Assembly: GCA_021234155.1 (NCBI GenBank)
Contig: JAJEKV010000054.1
Coordinates: 6,716,655 to 6,780,654 of the forward strand
DNA length: 64,000 bases
DNA from: Isoetes taiwanensis
Lineage: Eukaryota > Streptophyta > Lycopodiopsida > Isoetales > Isoetaceae
Direction: 5' to 3'
Below the pieces are notes generated by a model. The model did not search any database and was not told the DNA's origin. It saw nothing but the letters and a program-made list of their open reading frames with translations. Positions 23,985 to 35,611 of this stretch are shown in pieces. Position numbers and translations under genes: made by a program. Within the stretch, counting starts at the first letter, position 1, and each line of letters begins with the position of its first letter.

Positions 23985-25570
23985 TTTATCAGGGTTCATG
24001 GTCCCGAGAGCTGAACCGATTTGTTTTCCTGGACGTTTGGATCTCCCTGCCTCTTTCCTGCCATATATTTTTGCTCATCTTCAATGCCTTTTTGCCGCCA
24101 CCACCTCTTCCTGAAGAGTTAAGACTGCCCAGTGGTACTGCTTCTCCTCATTCTAACAGCGGTTTTCAGCTCCATAGCGGTAACGTATCTCCTCAAAGAG
24201 TTCCTTCTTCTCCACCTCTTACTCCCAAATCTTCACAAACATCCCCTTCGCCCAATAGCTTCCCTCCTCCACCTCCCCCTCCCCCCAGAGATTGGGATTT
24301 CTTTGATCCTTTCACATCTGAAGCAAGATCTAGTAACAAACCTCCCAAGTTTATCTATGGATATGCTACATATTAAAAGGCCTTGATCAGGCTCAACGTA
24401 CCTTGGAGTTTAGTGATGGAACTGGGTATGATAGTTCTGAAAGTGGTGACAGAAGAGAATTATCCATTATTATTCCTTCTGTTTCTCTTGGACAAAAGGA
24501 TTTGGTTGAAGTTCTTAGAGAAATGGATGAACTATTCATGAAGGCTCATGAAAGTGGAAAAGAGCTTGGACGTCTTCTTGAATCAAGAAAGATACATTAT
24601 CATTCCAACTTTGTCAATCTTAGGGGTATGTTCTTTGTCTATTCTATGTTTATAAGAGTCTTTTTGCCTACCTGTCTGAGGCAAAAACTTACTTGAAATT
24701 CATATGCCAGGATTTGATTCCCACTCTAATCGTGTATTGCAAGCTATTTCATGGGGAAATTGGTACAATAGAAGTAGCAGAAGTGCAATTGAGGATGTTG
24801 ATCTTTGTGACTCAACAAGTCATTCAAATACTCTTGATAAAATCTTTGCATGGGAAAAGAAGTTATATGACGAAGTGAAGGTATGCAATTTTGATTGCTT
24901 TTGGCTTTTTCTTATTTATTTCCAAATATGAATACATATGCAAATAATTTTCTAGGTTGCTGAAACTGCGCGAGTGGAGTACGAGAAAAAGAGTGCTCTG
25001 CTAAGAAGCCAGGATTCTAGAGGAGATTATGAAGCAATCGACAACACACGGTCTGCTATTAAAGCATCACAGACACGGATAATGGTTGCACTTGAAGGTG
25101 TTGCCACTGCTACAAAAAATATTCAAAAGCTGAGAGATGAAGAACTCTATCCGCAACTTCTTGAGCTCTTGGAAGGGTAAAATTTACATCTGTTGCTACT
25201 TAGATTTGATGATGTTTTCATATTCTTGACATGAAAAAGTTAATGAAAATTGCAGGCTTATGGGAATGTGGGTAGGCCTTTATCATTGCCATTTGAGACA
25301 ACATAGAGTAGTCATGCAAATGAAGGCAATGGAATGCGTTGGAAGAGATGAAGCAACCACAAACCTTCTTCGGCATCACACCGCAGCTTTAAGCGAAGAC
25401 TTGATGAATGGTATGTCACATTTCACAGATTTATTTACGCACAGCGGGATTACTTGCACAATTTGAGTGGATGGCTCAAGATGAGTCTTGAACCACTTGA
25501 ACTTGATGAGAGGAGCTTGGAATCTCCTATGAGACCATCAATCCCTCCGATTCATGGTGGCATTGGCAGG
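23985..25570 (+). pseudogene. DUF632 (NRG2/bZIP-like) plant gene, 5'- and 3'-truncated
   Basis: DUF630/DUF632 proteins are plant-specific; NRG2 in this family acts in nitrate signalling. Exon 1 (about 23985-24625) encodes a proline-rich linker (FPPPPPPPPRDWDFFDPF) and the start of DUF632 (QKDLVEVLREMDELF). Exon 2 (24711-24880) has WYNRSSRS and LDKIFAWEKKLYDEVK. Exon 3 (24956-25176) has VEYEKKSALLRSQDSRG and LRDEELYPQLLELLEG. Exon 4 starts at 25256 with LMGMWVGLYHCH. All introns have GT/AG ends, so the copy came from DNA and not mRNA. The N-terminal DUF630, any start codon and the distal part of DUF632 are missing. Frames break near 24375 and 25400. It is flanked by inverted MITE-A copies. Confidence 0.75.
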
Positions 25571-25572
25571 GG

Positions 25573-25790
25573 TTTTTTCCTTTTTTTGATGAGGAAACAA
25601 GTTGGAGAGGCTACTGTACAAACAATTGCAGATAATACATTGGCACATTTTTTCCTTTTTTTGATGAGGAAACAAGTTGGAGAGGCTATTGTACAGACAA
25701 TTGCAGATAATACATTGGCATATTTTTTCCTTTTTTTGATGAGGGAACAAGTTGGAGAGGCTATTGTACAGACAATTGCTTTATTAGACA
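25573..25790 (+). repeat. 75-bp tandem repeat at the broken end of the DUF632 fragment
   Basis: Three units of exactly 75 bp (GATGAGGAAACAAGTTGG at about 25588, 25663 and 25738, the last with one change). As 75 is a multiple of three, each unit continues one frame as 25 residues (FFLFLMRKQVGEA). The unit starts with a pyrimidine tract and ends in a TTGCAG, so it could instead be a repeated splice-acceptor region. Confidence 0.8.
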
Positions 25791-26039
25791 GTTGCTTTAT
25801 TAATGTTAACATCACACATTCCATTCCATTCCATTCGACACAATCACATGTGAATTCTCAAGTTCAATATAATTGTTCAAGTGCATGATATTACATTATG
25901 CTTTAATATTATAGTTACTCATATTTCATTTTACTATATGTAGCATAATAACATAACACATATTGCTACATGTCTGTTATATTCTCACGTCTGTTTTTTT
26001 TATGGCCCGAAGGGCCAAAAATTTTTTTTAGTATAATAA

Positions 26040-26484
26040 CCAACACATAACTACCATTGACATTAATAAATATAACCATTGGATCCAACACATTTAAATT
26101 AAAATCCCCCTTAAACCCCCTTTGGTTTGGGTGCATATTCACACGGGGGGTGACTCCGGGCATCGAGAGCTGTCGGATTGGCATATTCGCCCCATATTCC
26201 TTAATCTACACCGTACGTAAAGTTCCTCATTTGTGGGGTATGCAAGTACAAGATTTGCTATACTGTATAACAAGATTCGCAAAATACTATAAGATTTCAA
26301 CCGGAATACTATATGGTGTTGATTTCGTACGTGCAAAATACAATTATGAGGGCTCTCGCTGCCCTACGTCACCCCCCGTGTGAATATGCACCCAAACCAA
26401 AGGGGGTTTAAGGGGGATTTTAATTTAAATGTGTTGGATCCAATGGTTATATTTATTAATGTCAATGGTAGTTATGTGTTGGTA
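26040..26484. mobile_element. MITE-A2, inverted relative to MITE-A1
   Basis: A 445-bp element with inverted repeats of about 115 bp (26040-26155 and 26368-26484) and the MITE-A core in reverse orientation (GATTTCGTACGTG). It forms the right boundary of the 4.58 kb insert. Confidence 0.75.
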
Positions 26485-28234
26485 GTTGAAGGAAGGATCA
26501 AGAAACGTAAAGTCGATATCAAGGTTCAAACAAAGTTATAAGTTATTATGTGCGTACTTCAAAATCCAATATCTTAAACCATCTACATAACAAATTGCAA
26601 ATTGCAGAAATCCTTGAGTTTGTGATAAATATACCAATTTTTTGGCATCTGCATATGGGGTTCTCCTAATTACTAGATATGAAAGTAGAAAACGAAATCA
26701 TAAATATGGAGCATAACACTGTCAAGTCCTTACATCCGGACATGGGCATCAACATACTTAGCTTTCGCATGCTGCATTGGCTTATGGGTCCAGAGATTGA
26801 GGCTAAGGATGAGCAGCATCTTCAGTTAGCCTGCCCATTGGTCAAGCGATTTGCCAATAACATTCTGCCAATATTGACAGAATATGCTTCAAAAGGTTTA
26901 TTGGGATTTACAAATGGAGACTAATCTGCCAAAATGGAGCTTGGATGTAATGTTGCAAAATTAGTGCTCAAAAACTAAAAACTAACTCTGGCACCACTAC
27001 CCATAATCGAGCAAATGTAACACAATTTATTCTTTCTAAATATACAACTATCTTTAGAAGCAAAAATTGACATTATTCAAGTGCAAACATTTGAAATGGA
27101 GTTTACAGAATAATACATTTCCTTGAAGAAGTCAGATCAACATAGCTAGCCTAAGATCTGCTAGTCATTTTGCTATCCGTCACTATATTTTTTAAATTTT
27201 TGAAGCAGATGATAAAAACTTTGGCGCCATCTGATGGTGGCCGCCAGGGCCATTGCAGAAAAAAGAGCCAACACCCTTGAAAAGAAGCCCCGGACCTCCA
27301 TACCTCATTTTATCTGCTGAAAATGGAAAATGAAATATCATCTGGTTCAGGAGGAGTTTTTACCGGTTTCGCTTGACGGATTTGCGCTTGATAAATTTGC
27401 ATTGTGTCGAAAGGCATCCATCTAGTGCAAACCTTCTGCAATTCCCTGCTTTCAAGCACACAAATCTATAACGACTCTGGCAGTGCTCTATTTCTTTTCC
27501 CCTTCCCCAAGCACTGTTCTTTTTCCCTTTCTTAATGTTGAGCTTTTTTTTTTTTTTCAAACCTTCTGCGACTGCAAGCCCCCTGCATTCAAGTCCTGGC
27601 TACAGAATGTGTGTAAATCTGCATAACTCCATCCATCAGTTTCATTTAATGCGCGCCACTCTGTATCTGATTCAATCATGAGGCGGGCAGAGGAAATAAG
27701 GGAAAGAAGATTCACCAGATGCCATATTTTAAATAAATCGTCTTTCGTTTATAACCTGTCTTGGTTCCTGAAATATTTTACATGTCCTAGAAAAATTTTC
27801 TACAACTCACGAATCAACATGTCTACTATTTTTTTCCAGCCTACACTTTCCTACAAGAACAGAATCAACATGTAATTTTCCTACAAAATAAAAATCAGCA
27901 AGATATAATTTCCTACAAGAATGAAATAAACATGTAATTTTCTTGCACACTATAATCCTGCAAGTTAATATTATAAACTTGTAAAATAACAGGTGATAGA
28001 TATAGTATGATTCATAGTACATGTGATATGGTTGATGTAACACTACAAAACCTGCTCAAAATCCTATAACAACTTATGTGAACGTCAACGTCTTCAAGGC
28101 AAAAAGAAAAATAACAAAAGAGATTATCCGTCATCTTCATCCAATCCTTCCTCTTCCACATTTGCACGAGTTACTTTGGACCTGGAATTGGTTAAATAGA
28201 TGTGCCTATACTTGGCTCGAGATTTTCAAATCTG
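26485..28234. other. Intergenic DNA of the duplicated block, copy B
   Basis: Co-linear with 4934-6636. No supported gene. Where it differs from copy A the changes concentrate at CAG/CTG triplets, for example AGCAGCATCTTCAGTTAGCC at 26814-26833 against a different-length string at 5264-5285. Confidence 0.6.
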
Positions 28235-31200
28235 AAGGCTTCTTCAAAATCAAACTCATCAATTGCTTGGCGGACCTTCAATTGCAACTCTCATTAATGA
28301 ATCAGCCCCTTCGTTTTTAGTCTATTACGAAGATTTGTCTTTAATATGGTTCAATTGGCTGAATCCCCTTTCACAAATTGTTGTACTTGGATATTGTACT
28401 GACCCACTATAGCAAGCTCTACCATTTACTGATACTTATCCTCCCTCAACATTGTTTGAGATAGGATAATTGTCTAAGTGTCTAAAAATTCTTCTCTTGC
28501 CACTCCGGTACATGCTTGCATCTTAAACTTTCTAAACTCATTGTGAGAAAGTTATCACGATTAATAAGGCTATCAAATTTCACACCACCAATCAATCGAG
28601 GCTCTCCATAAAATTTTAGCAATTCATTAGCATCGTGATGACCAAATGCTTTCATTTCCTTTGTTGCTCTTGGTATATGTGCAGGTGCAAATATTATAAA
28701 ACATGATAAGATCTCATGATCCTTGAACCTCTCGTCTACGTCAGCCAAAACAGCTTCAGCAAAATCATTTTGTCATTTGTATTCCATGATACATATCTCC
28801 CTTCACAGCCCCTCTAAGTGCAGCAAGCTTTCCATTTGGGCGCCCAAAATCAGGAATTATAGGATATCCTTTGCTATCCTTTAGACCATTATTCAAATCC
28901 AATATTTCAGTAAGAAATTCTACCTCAATTTGATGCTTTGTATAGCCCACAAGTCCTCCTATTGAAGCGACATCTACCCAATCTTTTTGAAAATCGCTCA
29001 AAGCGGTCAAGTGCATCAAAATATCAGCCAAAAAATGCAAAATGTAGACAATCTTAAACTCCATTAATTCATCATAAAGAGCAGCAGTATTTCCTTTAAA
29101 TACCATCATCATGGGCTCATACACTTCGCATAACTTGTCAATTGCATGGTGTCTACTCAATCACCTTGTTGCTGAAATATGTTCAAGCCTCAAAGCAGAA
29201 TAAGCAAGTTCCTCTTCAAGTGCCTTCAATAAGCCTCCTCTTAAACTACTTCGGAAATAATAGCTTGTTGCCCCATTAACCAGCTTACCAACCTTCTCAC
29301 ATATGTGCTTGCAACTTGGTTGTTTGGCTTCTGATTCTATACACAGATTAGTTCTATGGGCAACAGAATGTATGGATGTCATAAAAGGATTATATCCTTT
29401 CAGCCTAGTTGCTACACTGTCCGCAGACCCAACCATGACTGAAGCACCATCTGAATCAAGAGCAATCATCTTTGTCAAGTCTAATTTGCTTTGCACTACA
29501 AGCTTCTCCACTATGGCTTTCGTAATTGTACTTGCATCCCCTACGTCTAATGACACCAAACCTATGAATGATTTTTATGCTGAAAATCATCCAAATAAGT
29601 GGAATGTTGGACCACACTGGCATCGGTTGATTCATCAACCCATTATGCCAAACCAAGTGCTGTTTATGATTTTCTCAAACACATTCTCCACTATAGACTT
29701 GCTGATGCATTTCAGAAAATAACTGCAAGCTTTGTCATCATTATACAAATTTGGCACTGCAGATCCACATTCTCTAAGAAGTTGTAACAACAGACATAAT
29801 TTTCTATATGCAAGGTCTTCCTTGCATATAAAATACACATTTAAATAGAGTAAGGACTTCTTTGTCAACAGATTCATTTTTCTTCTTCTCAGCGCCCAGC
29901 GCCCAGCGCCCAGCGCCCAGCCTTGAAACTTTGATTGAGCATAACTCCACAACCCGATCTTCACTCAGGCCGTGCCGCATATCAAATTGAAGGTATTTGC
30001 GCCCTCTATCTTCTGCAACAAATTTCAGGTCAATCAGAGCCATATTTCGCGAGTTATAAGCATTTTAGTGGGGCGGGGTTGCAGCATGACCGGATTGGGG
30101 GTTTTCTTGGCAGCCTGAACGGATTGCTTTGGGGTTGTGGCAGCATCAACGGATTGCTTCAGCGCCTGAGGGTGCCTGGGCGCCTGCCTGAGCCTCTCCT
30201 GGCAGTGATGGATGGCGCCTAGGCCCCAGCGATGATGGATGGCGTCACGGGGCGGACCTCCGGTGCTGCTGAGCACCTGGTGCATGCACGGCGAGGAAGC
30301 GCTGCGAAAGCATGCTTGTGGCTGGAGCACCACGATGGAGCGGTCTTTGGCGCCTTGGCGCGAAAGGATGCACCTCCTCCGGCGACTTCTCTGGCGTTTT
30401 TCCACGGCGCCCGCCTTCCACTGGCGCTGGACTTACGGCGGAGGGCTTATTGGATCGTTGGTTTTAAACCCAGCGGTGCCCTCCTCGCCACCGCCTTTAT
30501 GAATCGTTGCTATGGGGGTTTTGGGACTCTACGTGTTTTACAGGGCAGCTCTTATGGTCTAGTGGTTTGATCGAGTTACTCGAGGGTCGGCACCGGATCT
30601 ACGCATCGACATCTATTTGCCCTCGTTTCGATGAGAGGATGGAGGTTTAGCGTGCATGAGTCACTTTTGATTGCTTCGGCACCTAGGCGTGAAGAGGTTA
30701 CTGTTGGTTGTTTGTTGAAGTTACGTTTGTTGGAGGTATGCTTGTTGCTTTTTGCAAAGAAAGATAGCTTTTGGATTTGTGGTCATCATGGCAACGGTTT
30801 TTCCCCAGTGGGGTTTTTTAATCCGGGCCATGGTGCTCACGGGCTTCGGCCCATGCAATGTATTTTTGTTTTCTTTGTACTTGTGGTCGCATGTCCTTCG
30901 TGACGCTGCCTTTGTGGTGCGACGTAAAAATATACTTCCTTCCTTCCTTCCTTCCTTCTCCACTTTATGCAAAGAATCTTTTCCACTTGTAGCTAACCAT
31001 ACTGCATGTTTATGCTTGCACTTTCAGCGTGCTCTTTGAAAGCTGATGTCCTTAAATTCATGGCATCTTCTAACCCAAATGGACTTTTACATCTGTTATC
31101 CTCCTTGCAATAAATGTACTTTACCTTTGTCATGGTTGAAGTGCAGCCAATCATAGTCATCTAACCATTTCTCCTTCCAACTTTTTCTAGCCTCTACAAT

Positions 31201-31425
31201 TCGCTCATGCTCAGCATTGAGATCTTGAGTATAAGTAGCTATGATATTTGCAACATCTGAAACATTTGCATTACTTACTCCAGCAACAGGAGCCTCAATA
31301 GAAGCCTCATTTTCCCTTGTAAATCCAACCATTTGCAAGATCGATGTTTGTCCTTGAACCATTTTTCGTCCCTTACCTCGAGGAGCCATTGGCAATTTCC
31401 TGATATGGGATATAACTACCATTTC
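28235..31425 (-). pseudogene. hAT-family transposase, copy B, split by a retroposon
   Basis: Second copy of the ZNF862-like hAT transposase. The N terminus (31096-31422) begins MVVISHIRKLPMAPRG and has WLDDYDWLHF. The core segments lie at 29161-29559 (ALDSDGASVMVG) and 28765-29160 (LHFLADILMHLTALSDF). A segment of about 75 bp that copy A lacks is kept here (CEVYEPMMMVFKGNTAAL). The C-terminal dimerisation region at 28240-28440 is frame-broken, and about 50 bp are missing near 28770. The 1070-bp retroposon at 29891-30960 splits the gene between the zinc-finger leader and the core. Confidence 0.8.
29891..30960 (+). mobile_element. 1.07 kb GC-rich retroposon with tRNA-like boxes and CCTT tail
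   Basis: It is absent from copy A at 8310. It is flanked by CTTCTC (29885-29890 and 30955-30960), a candidate target duplication. It starts with four AGCGCCC units. In the second half TGGTCTAGTGG (30555-30565) and GGGTCGGCACC (30584-30594) resemble RNA polymerase III A and B boxes. The 3' end GTGCGACGTAAAAATATA followed by CCTT repeats matches the SINE tail style in this window. The first 650 bp are GC-rich without a recognised protein. It is either a long SINE or a SINE fused to transduced sequence. Confidence 0.55.
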
Positions 31426-31429
31426 TTAA

Positions 31430-31715
31430 AATGAGAATGAATGAGAATGAGAATGATTTTTTTATCGTCCACTGAGGCCAATCGGCCTATGGGACCCATA
31501 AAGAACGCAACAAACTTATTACTGTCCGGGTTAAACCCCCCCCTCCCCCCCCGGAAGGGTTTTCGAGGGAAAAACCGTGGCAGTAATAAGAATGCTGTCA
31601 AACTGTACAAGTATATATCAATGTATATATACATGTCAAGCGTGTGCCCGAGGACATAGCTGATCTTGCATGTCCATAACCTCCTGAAGGTATGATCCCA
31701 GCACCCGTACGGATG
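31430..31715 (-). mobile_element. SINE-like retroposon with ATTCTC tail, copy B
   Basis: Counterpart of 8775-9060 with the same tail (31435-31460) next to the hAT gene start. A C-rich tract near 31535-31552 is longer than in copy A. Confidence 0.6.
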
Positions 31716-34079
31716 CTGTGCTCAATGTCACATGCCTGAATTTGTGCATCATGCCTGAATAAAATTAAATAACGTGAACAATGCTACTAGAACAAGCTGC
31801 AACTGAGTACAAGATAGACTGTAAAAAAGAATGGACAATTTTAGGCACCAAACTGCTTACCATAATTACTCTTACAACTAACATAGCTGGTTCATGCAAC
31901 ATAATGAATTGAAATGATCTTTCCTTACTATGCAATACGAATAATCACTATCTAATATTCATGCACCTATTTTTAACACAAGCTTTTTGGTAATGCCATG
32001 GTCATACACCTCACTTTGGAGCACAATAAAACCATGAATATCTCATAAGCTTTTCCACATTCAGATCACCAAAGCATGATGTTTGTAGCACAGTATAGCA
32101 GCTGCACAATGCCATCTAAAGCAAAATAATTATATGACAAACAAGCAGCAAAATGATTATATGATATGCTAGCTTTAAAAATATAAAGCCATATTCCCAC
32201 TGTGTGCAGCAACTACACAAGTCTAAAAAATAAAGCAAAAGCATTGCACAAGTCTAAAAAACAGTCTCTAGCAAGATGCGAAGTAAAGAACTGAAATTAT
32301 ATCATCTACCCTTGCATGGAGCAGCCTGTATCTATCTATTACTTGCCTATGAACTAAGGCAGTCTATCAGCTAGCATGCAATACTATAAGAAAACATGCG
32401 CCGCAACAAACTAGTAGCATTCTAACTAATTTATGCAGCATTCTAGCACACAAAGCTTAAGCTCTACTACCAATAACAATAGCGACCTGCACCTTAGCAC
32501 AAATATATCCAACAGTTAACTAGATTACCTTTTATCCTTTTATCTTGCTAAGCTCGTATTTCCATTTATAACCCCATACTAGAATATTTAAATCTCATTC
32601 TTGTAACCTCATTTTCGTTCTCCATATCTATAAACAAAAATGTTTAAGCCAAATTGATCTTCTAGAAACATCTTAACTGCTAACCTGGGTAGACTTCGTT
32701 ATTCCCCATTCGGAAATCAGTCGGAACCATTTTTTGCTCTTATTTTCCCCCTTTACGCTTTTCCCCCCTCTAAAAAAACCTAACCTAAAAAAAGGAAAGG
32801 TAAATGGTATCTCGTGAGGAATCCGACAAATAAAAAGGGGGCAAAAGACTTTTACGGCAACATTTTTTGTCCCCTTCGAATTTCCTATAATGTCAAAAAG
32901 TTGGACGGCCCACCTCCGTCTACTTTTTCTTATACATGTGAATTCAGAGAATTTGTCAGGCGCATGGGCTTAAACCTCGGAATTTCCCGAACCAAGCTGT
33001 CGAGCATAGAGTAATGGGCAGAAAGACATACGTGTCAATGCGAAGGTTGTTCTCAGCCTAGAAATATTACCTTTCTAATTTTGAAGAACAGAAACTACAC
33101 TGCTTTATATAGGTCGTGATGAACCTTCACAAGAGGGAGACTTACAATTAATCTTGTGTCAAATCAGGATTTACTGATTAGAGTGGTTTGCATATCGTTC
33201 TATTTTTTAAGAGAATATTAACATCGGTGTGTGTTGTCTTCTAAGTCATTACGAACTGTGTATTTAGGTTAAACATCAGAAGCACTCAAACACATTATAA
33301 GGTTCCTCCATTATGTCAACAACGCTATACTTCAATCCGAAAAATTATCATTTGGAGGCAAGTATATGGTGTTGCTTAAAGTCATGCAAGTATGCATTTT
33401 GTAGTCCCAGCATTTTCTTATGTGACTAATTATTTTGACCAATTGCCTCGTCAAAACATAAGATGTGGTTTTATTGGGCATGGAAGTAATTGCGACATGC
33501 ATCACTTGTTATTAAATGGTCACAAGCATTAGTTCCTTGCAAGGTGAAGTTGAGCAGAAGGGCCTAGCCGTTCGAGGAGCGAAGTAACTGCGTGTTTCCT
33601 ATCAATCAGTGTTAAAATACTAAATTTAATGGTGCAAACATTTAAAATATTAAGCTTAATGGAATGCATGTTCATTTAGGGCCCAAAGCAAATTTCGCAC
33701 AAACTTTAGACATTTTCCTTGTGCCGAGTACTTCTGGATGTTGTTGGTTGAACGTTGGTTTTGAAAAAAAATGCTAAGTGTAATCAATATGCATTTTAAC
33801 CTTGGCCACGGTGAAATTCGCATTTGGCAACCCAAGATGAGTTATATTTCAATGCTCGAGCTAGAAAAGTAAAGAAAAAATGTTCGTGGCGACCGTGAAA
33901 ACTACTATTTAATTAATGCAGATGGATGTTTTACATTTGTCACATAATGAACAATAGCTCTTCTTTTGCGATTTGACGATGACCATGCAAAGTTTTTTTG
34001 GGTTGCCCCTAGGGGGGCAAACTCTGGTTTATGTGGGTATGTGGGCATATTCAAGTATATGCTGGCATATACCTAGCAT
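31716..34079. other. Intergenic, no gene seen
   Basis: Up to 32346 this continues the duplicated block. Beyond that it is single-copy A/T-rich DNA with only short frames, for example 66 codons at 32814-33014 without support. Confidence 0.55.
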
Positions 34080-34760
34080 ATGCTGATGACTGCTAAAAAC
34101 CGGGCTCTTTTTGTAAATGCTTTCGGTCATCCAAACCCCATTCCTTCTCTAAACCTCTTTGTTGCTCGCTTCTCTTCTCAAAGCAAAAGCAGCAGAAGAT
34201 GGCTCCATCCCCCGGCTTCTCTTCTCAGAGTCCCGGAGGCCCTGCTCTGCCTCGTCCTGCTCTGCGATGGAGCTTTTGTTGGCTTCTGCCTCGGGAATAA
34301 CAGAGGATGTGAAGAACATGCTTTCATGTTAGAGGGCTTTTTCAAACAGAGTTGGATGGTAAGACTAGGTTTCTGGATTGAGCTTCTTCAAACATAGTCG
34401 GATGTTTCTGCTAGTTTTTAAGTTTTTATCTGCGTCTTCAAACAGGGTCCAATGGTTCTGCTTCTTCAAACAAGGTATCATCCTTATCACACAGGTGAGC
34501 TTGATGCAGATTTGCATACTTAGAGGCGGTTTTAGCACCAACTTCCGTCAAATGCAATGTTCGTAGGATACCTTTACCTTTCACATGCAAAAAATCTTGC
34601 ATTTTCTTCAGCACTTGAGCACGCTTCCGAGAACCATATTCTGCAAAGTGAAGATGTTTACCAAAAGATTTTAAATACTCAGTTTCGAGCAAAACAATTG
34701 GCAGGTTGCCTCCATGTGAACAAAAGATCAAAGCACGATTTCATTAATTGGAGAAAATAA
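34080..34760. other. Region with two unrecognised open frames
   Basis: A plus frame of 105 codons (34080-34397) and a minus frame of 97 codons (34438-34731) are open. The minus-strand product (ending KDDTLFEEAEPLDPV) is charged and has ordinary protein composition, so it may be an exon. Neither matches a family I know, and no promoter or splice evidence ties them to a gene. Confidence 0.25.
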
Positions 34761-34881
34761 GCCCATTTTGAGAATTTTAAGCACACCTAATTTGCTCTAG
34801 CACGAATACTTTCACCTACTTCTCGAGCACAAGAAACATGAGGTAATTAACATACACATATACATATAAATTTTGTGTTAT

Positions 34882-35010
34882 ACTTGTACGTGTACATGAC
34901 ACTCGTAGAAGCTCAATAATGGCCCTACATTGTACACCAATAATTCACATAAATAATTTTACTTCACTATAAAAACGGCTTGACGAGGGGGTAGAGGCCA
35001 TTCATCTTCC
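34882..35010 (+). promoter_or_regulatory. Promoter of small gene A
   Basis: TTGTACGTGTACA, CTCAATAATGG, ACCAATAATTCAC (CCAAT-like) and CTTCACTATAAAAA (TATA at about 34967) precede the ATG at 35011 by 43 bp. The same elements in the same order and spacing precede the second small gene. Confidence 0.55.
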
Positions 35011-35251
35011 ATGGCTTCCTCGATGCCTCGTCCCGCACATCCGGCTCTTTCAAGTGTTACTTGAGCTACAACGATCGGGCGAAATCGCTAGAAATGGCGT
35101 TAAGCTTGATCCATGGCTCTTATCTAAAGGCGATGGACACGCTAGTGCTTGCAGGAAGCTCACTCGTGTTAAGGTCCACATTTACTGGCTTCCTGATCAG
35201 GAGATCTATGAGCTGAATGGCATCACGAGCTTTGATGTTGATGACGAGTGA
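35011..35251 (+). pseudogene. Small unknown protein A, frameshifted paralogue of B
   Basis: The ATG at 35011 (context CCATGG, as in gene B) starts MASSMPRPAHPALSSVT and meets a TGA. The conserved part continues in another frame up to 35251. It contains KLDPWLLSK and then VHIYWLPDQEIYELNGIT, which aligns with VMIHLIWLPERMSYEISGIT of gene B. One frameshift near 35050 separates them. It may be a real mutation or a sequence error. The family is unknown to me. Confidence 0.45.
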
Positions 35252-35477
35252 ATCTGCACCTGCCAATAATGTAATAATGACATGGGTACCTAATAACTAA
35301 GTAAGGATGTAATAGCATTCTGATTAAGGATGTAATATCACGTACCTTAACTGAGTATATTGTAACGATGTGCTATCCCACCTCCACTTTTTCTGCAAGC
35401 TGTCATTGAATTCAATCATAGCTAAATTCGTCAAGCAAACATGTTTTCAAACATACGCATATTAGTATGAAATCAGT

Positions 35478-35611
35478 AATATTATTGTACGTATACAACA
35501 GTCTGATACACGTTCAATAATGGGGGCGAAGTCTACCCCAATAATTCACCTCAATCATTCCACTTCACTATAAAAGCTTCTCACTTCGGGGCTAAATTTC
35601 ATTCATCCCCC
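35478..35611 (+). promoter_or_regulatory. Promoter of small gene B
   Basis: TTGTACGTATACAAC, TTCAATAATGG, CCAATAATTCACC and CTTCACTATAAAAG (TATA at about 35568) with the ATG at 35612. The initiator region ATTCATC..CCATGG is also shared with gene A. The predicted 5' leader is very short. Confidence 0.55.

Larger units (their letters stand above)
21903..26482. mobile_element. 4.58 kb insert unique to copy B, carrying a DUF632 gene fragment
   Basis: Copy A reads straight from GCAATAAGAAACA to TAGTTGAAGG with 8 bp between. Copy B has 4580 bp at this point. The insert contains a TGCATG-type microsatellite, a T tract with target duplication, MITE-A1 (23078-23590), a spliced DUF632 gene fragment (23985-25570) and an inverted MITE-A2 (26040-26484) at its right edge. 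The phrase GTAGCATAATAACAGGGGG recurs at 21907 (one change), 22793 and 23587, with a partial match at 25941. Whether this is one composite insertion or several events cannot be decided from the sequence. Confidence 0.65.

Noticed and set aside
24132-24386. Alternative 84-codon frame over the DUF632 exon
   Set aside because: It is a shadow of the proline-rich linker in another frame.
34080-34397. Secreted cysteine-containing peptide gene
   Set aside because: A hydrophobic stretch (ALLCLVLLCDGAF) is present but far from the start, and there is no promoter or homology support.
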